A stretch of DNA of 64,000 nucleotides from Levilinea sp. GTDB taxonomy: Bacteria > Chloroflexota > Anaerolineae > Anaerolineales > Anaerolineaceae. The DNA is taken from assembly GCA_029975215.1 (NCBI GenBank), contig JARKPO010000068.1, forward strand, positions 62,001 through 126,000, given 5' to 3'. How positions within the stretch are numbered: position 1 is the stretch's first letter; each line of letters starts with the position of its first letter. Shown here one piece after another: positions 58,887 through 64,000 of this stretch. Below the pieces are notes generated by a model. That model saw nothing but the letters and a program-made list of their open reading frames with translations, was not told the origin of the DNA and searched no databases. Position numbers and translations under genes: made by a program.

Positions 58887-61670
58887 TTACTTCGTCGGGC
58901 AGATTTCCAGGCCCGCCGCCTCACAAGCCGCCGCCTTCTGATCCCACAGCTCTTGCGTCATCTCTGGTTCCAGCGACATGCGCGCCTGGTACTCAGCCAT
59001 GCTGATGAACGGCCCTGCCGGGCTGCCCGTCACCGAAGCCGGATCCACTTCTACCTCCAGCGGCCAGGTTGCTTCGGCCCCCGCCCCACCGATGGGGATG
59101 GAGAGCTGCGCGCGGTCCACGTAGAAGTAATCATAGTAATCCCACCAATCTCCTACAAAGGAATGTACCCCCACCACGCCGGTCTTAACACCGTTTTGGA
59201 TGCCGGAGTACAGCAGCGTGCCGTTGATGTAGAAATTCATCACGCCGTTCACCCAGGTGACCCGCAGGGTGTTGTAATCCGAGGGGATGATGGCCGACGA
59301 ATACGTCCAGCCCACCACCGGACGCTCCACGCCAGACGAATAGCGCCAGATGGAGTAATACCCGCCGTTGACGTAATTAAAAGCGTAGCCGCTGGTCAAA
59401 CCGCCCCAGCGAGTGGCGTTCGTGGATCCGTGAATGAAGATCCCGTTGGAAGCATATGGATCCCCATCCCGATCCATGACGGCGGTGTAGTCCAGGTTGC
59501 CCTCAAAGGACGCGTGGTTGGCGCTGGCCCAGGTGTAATTCGGGCCGTACCAGGAATAGAAATCGGATCCACCGTCGAACCAGGTACCGATGGAGGGTTT
59601 ACGCTCCAACCAGCCCGTATGATCACTATTGAACTCGGAGACGAAGCCGTTGAAAGCCACGTTGAAAGCCCCGTCCGCAGCCGGCCCGTAGCCCAGCGGG
59701 TTCCACGGGGTAACTCGGTAGGTGTAAGAGCCCGCCAGGAAGGTCTTCGGTGCGGGGAGGCTGCAGCCGCCCGGATTGCAGATCGCGGTGCGCAGATAGG
59801 TCTTGTTGAAGATCTTCGAGGTGCCTTTCCAGATCTCCAGCTTATATTTGTCGCCCACAGGCGGCGCGGTGAAGCCCCAAACAAAGGCTGGGTTCCAGTA
59901 GTTGTAGTTTCCACTCGGACTGATCAACCCCACGGCCGCAGGCAGGGTGTTGGGTGTCGAGAAAGCTCCCACAGCCGATTCTGGGCCTGACCCTGCCAGC
60001 GAAGCGGGCTTCACCGTCCAGGTAAAACTGCCGGTGGGCAGGATCTTGGTAGAATAATACCAGCACTCGCGGCTCAGCGGGTCGCACACATCAGAGGTAT
60101 TGACCGTCTTGCTGAAGACCGTTGAAGTGCCCTTCTTCACCGTGATTTTGTACTTACTGGCCAAATCCACGTGAGACCAGCCAAACTCAGGCGCAGAATA
60201 CGGCAGCAGAACGCCGCCCACTGGCGAGTACAGCGTGGGCACCGCAGTCGGCTTCACGAACTTGCCCACCGCCCCAGCCAGGTCCAGGCGCGGGGTCTTG
60301 CGGCCGTTGTAATAATCCGTGATCTTCTTCCCCGTGCTGCGGAAGGCGCCCAGAGCTTCGCTCACCGAAGCCGAGGGGCGCGCCTGGCGGTAGACCGCCC
60401 AGGCCCCCGCCACGTGCGGGGTGGCCATGGAGGTGCCGTTGTAAGAATCATAGGCGTTTCCGGGGACAGAGGAATAAATACTCACGCCCGGGGCCAGCAG
60501 TTTCAGCATTGAATCCGAGTTAGAGAAATCCGCCACAAAATCATTTTTATCCGTGGCGCCCACCGCCACCGCTGAGGAGATGCACGAGGGCGACGACATG
60601 GCGTTCTTAAATCCATTGTTGCCCGAGGCGATCACCGTGGCGATCTTGGCCCCGCGCAGCTTGTCAATGGCGCGTTTCACCGCCGGTTTGGACGAATCGC
60701 AGTAGCTCTTGTACTCTCCACCGCCCAGGCTCATGTTCACCGAGGCGATGTTGTAGGTGGTGCGGAGCACGTACACGCGCTCCAGACCCTTGGCATAATC
60801 CGAATCCCAGGTGTAGGTTCCTCCATAATAATCCGAAAACACCTGGATGGCGATGATGTTGGCCCCAGGGGCCACGCCGTATAGCGGCAGGGAGGTATTC
60901 TTGCCCGCGGCGATGCCGGCCACGTGCGTCCCGTGGCTGCATTGGCTCATATAGCAAGGAACGCCGCTGCCCACCGCGGTGCTTTCCGGCACGCCCCCTG
61001 GACACACCGAGGCAGCTTCACCGTTAGCCCCTGAATAGCAGGCTTCTGAAACCACTTTGCCGCCCGCGAACATGGGGTGAGCCTTGTCCACGCCCGTATC
61101 CAGGATCGCTACGGTCCAGCCCGTGCCGTCATAGCCCGCGCCCCAGGCTTCAGGGGCACGCACGATCTTGGTGCTGTCGCCCAGATAGGCTTCATTAATG
61201 CCGTCCTCCTGCACGGCCGCCACCGCCGGCGAGGCCACCAGGGCGTCCAGCCCCGCCGCGTCCACCGTCATGGCAATGAAGGGGAAGACTTCGAAGCGGG
61301 TCACATGCGTGGGGTTCTTGTCCGCCAGCGCCTCCAACAGCAGGTCCTGGGCCTGGGCCACCACCTCACGCTGGGCCGCCTCAGCGCCCACATCCCCTTC
61401 GTCGCCTTCCAAATCCGGCACGTCCAGCACCACCAGCACGCGCACGGTTCCGTCCGCCGCGGCCTTCGCCGCCAGCGGGGCGTACCCATCCGCCACTTTG
61501 GCTTTGGCCGCCTGGCTCAGCCCCACACCGCGGGCGCTTTCGGCTTCTGCGTTGGGCGGCTCGTCCTGGGCTTGCGCCGGGGACGCCGCGAAAAACAGGC
61601 TGGACATCAACACGCTGACCATCACCAGCGCCGAGACCATCCAATGCAAGGTCTTTCGTGGAATGCTCAT
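58887..61670 (-). CDS. Secreted subtilisin-like serine protease (S8) with C-terminal binding domains
   Basis: 927 aa. ATG 61670 (MSIPRKTLHW) follows GGGAGG and opens a signal peptide ending SPAQAQ; the frame to 61727 is leader. An I9-like propeptide (about 65-160) is followed by the S8 domain: Asp191 (AILDTGVD), His246 (CSHGTHVAG), oxyanion Asn351 (ASGNNG) and Ser414 (NGTSMATPHVAG). Two fibronectin-type modules (YSPVGGVLLPYSAPEFGWSH and the following GLISPSGNYNYWNPAFVWGF) and a concanavalin-like domain (about 680-870) follow. It likely degrades extracellular protein. Its leader carries a switchable terminator. Confidence 0.92.
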   Translation of the reverse strand: MSIPRKTLHWMVSALVMVSVLMSSLFFAASPAQAQDEPPNAEAESARGVGLSQAAKAKVADGYAPLAAKAAADGTVRVLVVLDVPDLEGDEGDVGAEAAQREVVAQAQDLLLEALADKNPTHVTRFEVFPFIAMTVDAAGLDALVASPAVAAVQEDGINEAYLGDSTKIVRAPEAWGAGYDGTGWTVAILDTGVDKAHPMFAGGKVVSEACYSGANGEAASVCPGGVPESTAVGSGVPCYMSQCSHGTHVAGIAAGKNTSLPLYGVAPGANIIAIQVFSDYYGGTYTWDSDYAKGLERVYVLRTTYNIASVNMSLGGGEYKSYCDSSKPAVKRAIDKLRGAKIATVIASGNNGFKNAMSSPSCISSAVAVGATDKNDFVADFSNSDSMLKLLAPGVSIYSSVPGNAYDSYNGTSMATPHVAGAWAVYRQARPSASVSEALGAFRSTGKKITDYYNGRKTPRLDLAGAVGKFVKPTAVPTLYSPVGGVLLPYSAPEFGWSHVDLASKYKITVKKGTSTVFSKTVNTSDVCDPLSRECWYYSTKILPTGSFTWTVKPASLAGSGPESAVGAFSTPNTLPAAVGLISPSGNYNYWNPAFVWGFTAPPVGDKYKLEIWKGTSKIFNKTYLRTAICNPGGCSLPAPKTFLAGSYTYRVTPWNPLGYGPAADGAFNVAFNGFVSEFNSDHTGWLERKPSIGTWFDGGSDFYSWYGPNYTWASANHASFEGNLDYTAVMDRDGDPYASNGIFIHGSTNATRWGGLTSGYAFNYVNGGYYSIWRYSSGVERPVVGWTYSSAIIPSDYNTLRVTWVNGVMNFYINGTLLYSGIQNGVKTGVVGVHSFVGDWWDYYDYFYVDRAQLSIPIGGAGAEATWPLEVEVDPASVTGSPAGPFISMAEYQARMSLEPEMTQELWDQKAAACEAAGLEICPTK

Positions 61671-61700
61671 TTCTGCCTCCCTCATTGGTTGAACAACATC

Positions 61701-61735
61701 GGGTAAGAAAGAAAAAGCCTCACCCAAAGGGTGAG
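61701..61735 (-). terminator. Leader terminator (attenuator) of the subtilisin-like gene
   Basis: On the minus strand CTCACCC-TTT-GGGTGAG then GCTTTTTC, between the likely start site (about 61816) and the ATG at 61670. Upstream CCCCAAAGG (61778-61770) can pair either with CTTTTGGGG (61750-61742) or with CCTTTGGG of this terminator, so the structures exclude each other. Confidence 0.65.
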
Positions 61736-61822
61736 TATGGCCCCCAAAAGCAGCCGCCGCCGAGAATATCCTTTGGGGTAAAAAAGATCACAATTTTGAT
61801 CTACTTATTTTATTCTAATTTT

Positions 61823-61851
61823 ATTATGGCATAATTTTAAACTTTCAGCAA
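61823..61851 (-). promoter_or_regulatory. Promoter of the subtilisin-like gene
   Basis: TTGCTG (61851-61846), 17 bp, CATAAT (61828-61823) on the minus strand in an AT-rich gap. Downstream, AGATCA-N6-TGATCT (61785-61802) is a possible operator. Confidence 0.5.
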
Positions 61852-61913
61852 CATACTGTTGCATTATTTAACCAAATTACAAGAATATTACAAGATAAAT
61901 GCACCTTTACAAC

Positions 61914-61944
61914 AAAAAAGGCGCTCCCCCTAAGGGGGAGCGCC
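61914..61944 (-). terminator. Terminator of the second chagasin-papain gene
   Basis: GGCGCTCCCCC/GGGGGAGCGCC, 11-bp stem with 3-nt loop (61920-61944), followed by six Ts on the minus strand. Confidence 0.9.
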
Positions 61945-61969
61945 CAAAATCATACAGTCTGCGCGGCGT

Positions 61970-64000
61970 TTAGCGCGTGTAGGTCAAATTCCACATCAGC
62001 AGATACGGGCCGCCGTAGGTCTGCGAGCCGAAGCCGATCCAATAGGTGCGGCCGCCCGTCAGGCCCCCGGGCCAGGTCTTGCCGGTCTCCGGATCGGCTT
62101 CAGGGGTCACCTGCACCGATTCGCCCGGCTGTACAATGCGCGGGAAGCCCGGCATCGCTTTGCGTTCGCCGCTCACTCCGCTGGCATAGTAGAACATGGT
62201 AATCTGCCAGGGATAGGTGGAGTTGTTGGTGATCGTAGCCGTGCCCGACGCATCCGGTTTGAATTTATACCACACGGTGTGGTGCGGGTAGGTGGCCCAC
62301 CAGCCGTAGTAATACCATTGGTTAAAGTCTTCGCGCGAGGTGGTCGCCTTGGAAATGTCCCAATATTCTGTGTAGCTGGTCACATCCGCTGGGATCTTGC
62401 GCGCCGCGCCGCGGTTGTTGTGCGGCGGGGCTTTGGGCTTAAAGTTCACCCGCGTGTACAGATTGCCGCCGCCCTCGTATTTGCTGGCCACTTCAATCCA
62501 ATAGACAGTAAAAGCCTTCACGCTGCGGGACATCTTCGAATACGTCTTCTTGCTGGAGACGTTGTCGTGCAGGCCCATGCGCTTCAGCGTCCCGTCCGGC
62601 ATTTCTTTGTAAATCGCCAGCACGGTATCGTAATTGCTGCCGATGGTGTCCGCTTTCAGCACGCCGTTCACCCAGGGGACCACCCGATACCACACGGTGT
62701 TGTACCCCTGGCCCAACTTGGTCGAAAGGATCGGGTCATCCGCCGAGACGGTGGCCCCAGCCGTGGTTCCCGTCCAGGTGTAGTCAATTTCGCCGCCCTG
62801 ATCAACAGGATAATAGGCGGTGTCCATAGTGTCATTGGTCATGACTTCCACCGGTTCGGAGAAGGCCGCGTACGAGGCCCCCTGCCCCACCAGGTCATAA
62901 CCGTAGCGAATGCGCATGTAGCCGCCTTCGCCCCAGCTCGGGCCCCACGAGTTACGCAGAATCCAGGAGCTGGTGGCGTCGTTCCAGCCCACCAGAACGA
63001 TCTGATGGTTGGCCGCGCCGCTGCAGTAGGAAATACCCGCATCGTTGGCATACACGCCGTTGGTATAGTATTGCCAGCCCGGATCCACGCACACGCCCGC
63101 CGTCACCGCGCGATATTTGTAGATGGCGGCCTTAATCGCGTCCACGCTGGGCGCGCCGTAATCCCACCCGGAAACCAGGTAGTTCCACTCCACCAGGGGC
63201 CCCTGCTGATTTTGGCGGGTGCAGGGCACATTGGTGCGCTTGGAATTGCCCGTGTTGTAATCCAGATAGGGCATGTCGCTTTCCAGCACGGTCCCCGGTA
63301 TGAGCTGGTTCTTGGCCTTGGTGTCGTAATGGTACTTGCTGGCGGTGAAGCCGCCCGTGCAGCCCCATTTGTCTTTATTGCAGGAGATCAGGAACTGCTC
63401 CGAAAGGTCGCGGCTGTTGTTGTAGGTTTTGGCGAAGTTAAATTCCGCCGCGCCCACCGTGCCAAAGGCCCAGCAGGAACCGCAGTTGGCCTGATCGCGC
63501 ACGGCCGGTTCCGGCCAGGCTTCGGTGCGCGAGTCATACGAGGCGGGCAGCGCGCCCACCACCGGGGTTTCGCCTTCGCCCAGCGCTTCCACCGTGGGGG
63601 CCTGAGGCAGACTCAAATCTTCCACAAAGGGCTGAACCAGGCTGAACTCAGCCGGCATCTCCGGCGCGCTCAGGCGCACCACATAACGCGCCTCTTCCGC
63701 CTGCCAGGCCCGCCGGTAGGTCAGGCGCAGCTTGGCATCGCCGCCCTGCAGGGCCTTGATTTGAAGGGTGTCCACCGAAGGCGCGCCCAGGGCCTGGCCC
63801 TTCTACACCGTCGTGTGTTCCACCACCTCAAAACGCCCGTCGGGGTCGTCCAACTGCCAGCCGTAGCCGGTGGTCATGTTGCCGTCCAGCCGCACGGTCA
63901 TCACCGCATCCGCCGACATGGCCGCCGCAATTTCCACATCCATGGCCGCGCCCGCGAAGGGGAACAGACCGCTCAGATTCTGGAAGACCACCTGCTGAAG
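61970..64000 (-). pseudogene. Second secreted chagasin-papain protease, broken by one in-frame TAG and cut by window edge
   Basis: Reading in one frame from the right edge: 65 codons with a chagasin-like end (DGNMTTGYGWQLDDPDGRFE), a TAG at 63805-63803, nine sense codons, then GTG 63775 and 601 aa. The second part finishes the inhibitor domain (AKLRLTYRRAWQ) and carries a C1A papain domain with GSCWAF, NHQIVLVGW and LRNSWGPSWGEGGY and two PPC-like units. Alignment to the 55800 protein puts the TAG where that protein has Ser170. So a sense codon was probably lost by point mutation, or there is a sequencing error or readthrough. If translation restarts at 63775, the product lacks a signal peptide. 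Confidence 0.72.

Noticed and set aside
63803-63805. TAG as a programmed pyrrolysine or other recoding signal
   Set aside because: No supporting genes or downstream element visible; a point mutation or sequence error is simpler.

Overview
The window looks like chromosomal DNA of a Chloroflexota bacterium, probably Anaerolineae. This is inferred from the Ala/Pro/Thr-rich lipoprotein linkers, a dcw cluster carrying a CvpA-like gene, secreted papain- and subtilisin-like proteases, and the overall gene styles; there is no rRNA to settle it. Most genes are on the minus strand and GC-rich.

Layout. (1) 1-7371: a minus-strand sugar-uptake operon (substrate-binding lipoprotein, two-domain ATPase, permease) continuing into an esterase, a DASS-type anion transporter and a second, edge-truncated esterase lipoprotein; a divergent LysR regulator faces it. 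(2) 7394-7855: tRNA-Glu(CTC), a broken duplicate of its 3' half interrupted by exactly five 20-bp hairpin repeats, and tRNA-Lys(TTT). (3) 7785-14665: a 6.88-kb integrated element bounded by a 72-bp exact duplication of tRNA-Lys. It carries a tyrosine integrase, a RecA-fold RepA-like ATPase, a CHC2/Toprim primase, an iteron-like array between them, a membrane protein with a C-terminal HTH, small unknown genes and two related antisense-type RNA units. It has no relaxase, capsid or conjugation gene and is the best candidate for an undescribed system. (4) 14828-25618: tungsten-type radical SAM maturase, arsR-acr3 arsenite efflux, GH31 lipoprotein, PreA-like flavoprotein with ferredoxin domain, RibD-like reductase, glutamine synthetase behind a long structured leader, and a TtuA/TtuB-like tRNA thiolation pair. 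(5) 25816-33520: a large PAS histidine kinase followed by a REC-PAS-GAF-GGDEF protein (cyclic-di-GMP signalling), L-2-hydroxyglutarate oxidase and a DUF3109 protein.

(6) 33695-51195, minus strand: a nearly complete, tightly overlapping dcw cluster in the order mraZ, rsmH, ftsL-like, ftsI, murF, mraY, murD, ftsW, murG, cvpA-like, murC, a 61-aa unknown gene, murB, ddl, ftsQ, ftsA, ftsZ. It begins with a consensus promoter and a triple GTGG MraZ box and ends in a hairpin terminator. Together these genes make lipid II and build the divisome, so the cell has peptidoglycan and FtsZ division.

(7) 51408-54189: a half-size EamA transporter, a cNMP-binding histidine kinase and a DUF1028-TPR protein. 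(8) 54348-64000, minus strand: secreted proteins. These are a domain-only PPC-like protein, a chagasin-papain fusion, a subtilisin-like protease with a terminator/antiterminator leader, and a second chagasin-papain gene broken by one in-frame TAG and cut by the window edge.

Start codons were re-chosen where ribosome-binding sites, signal peptides or neighbour overlaps favoured an internal start; this is stated in each entry.
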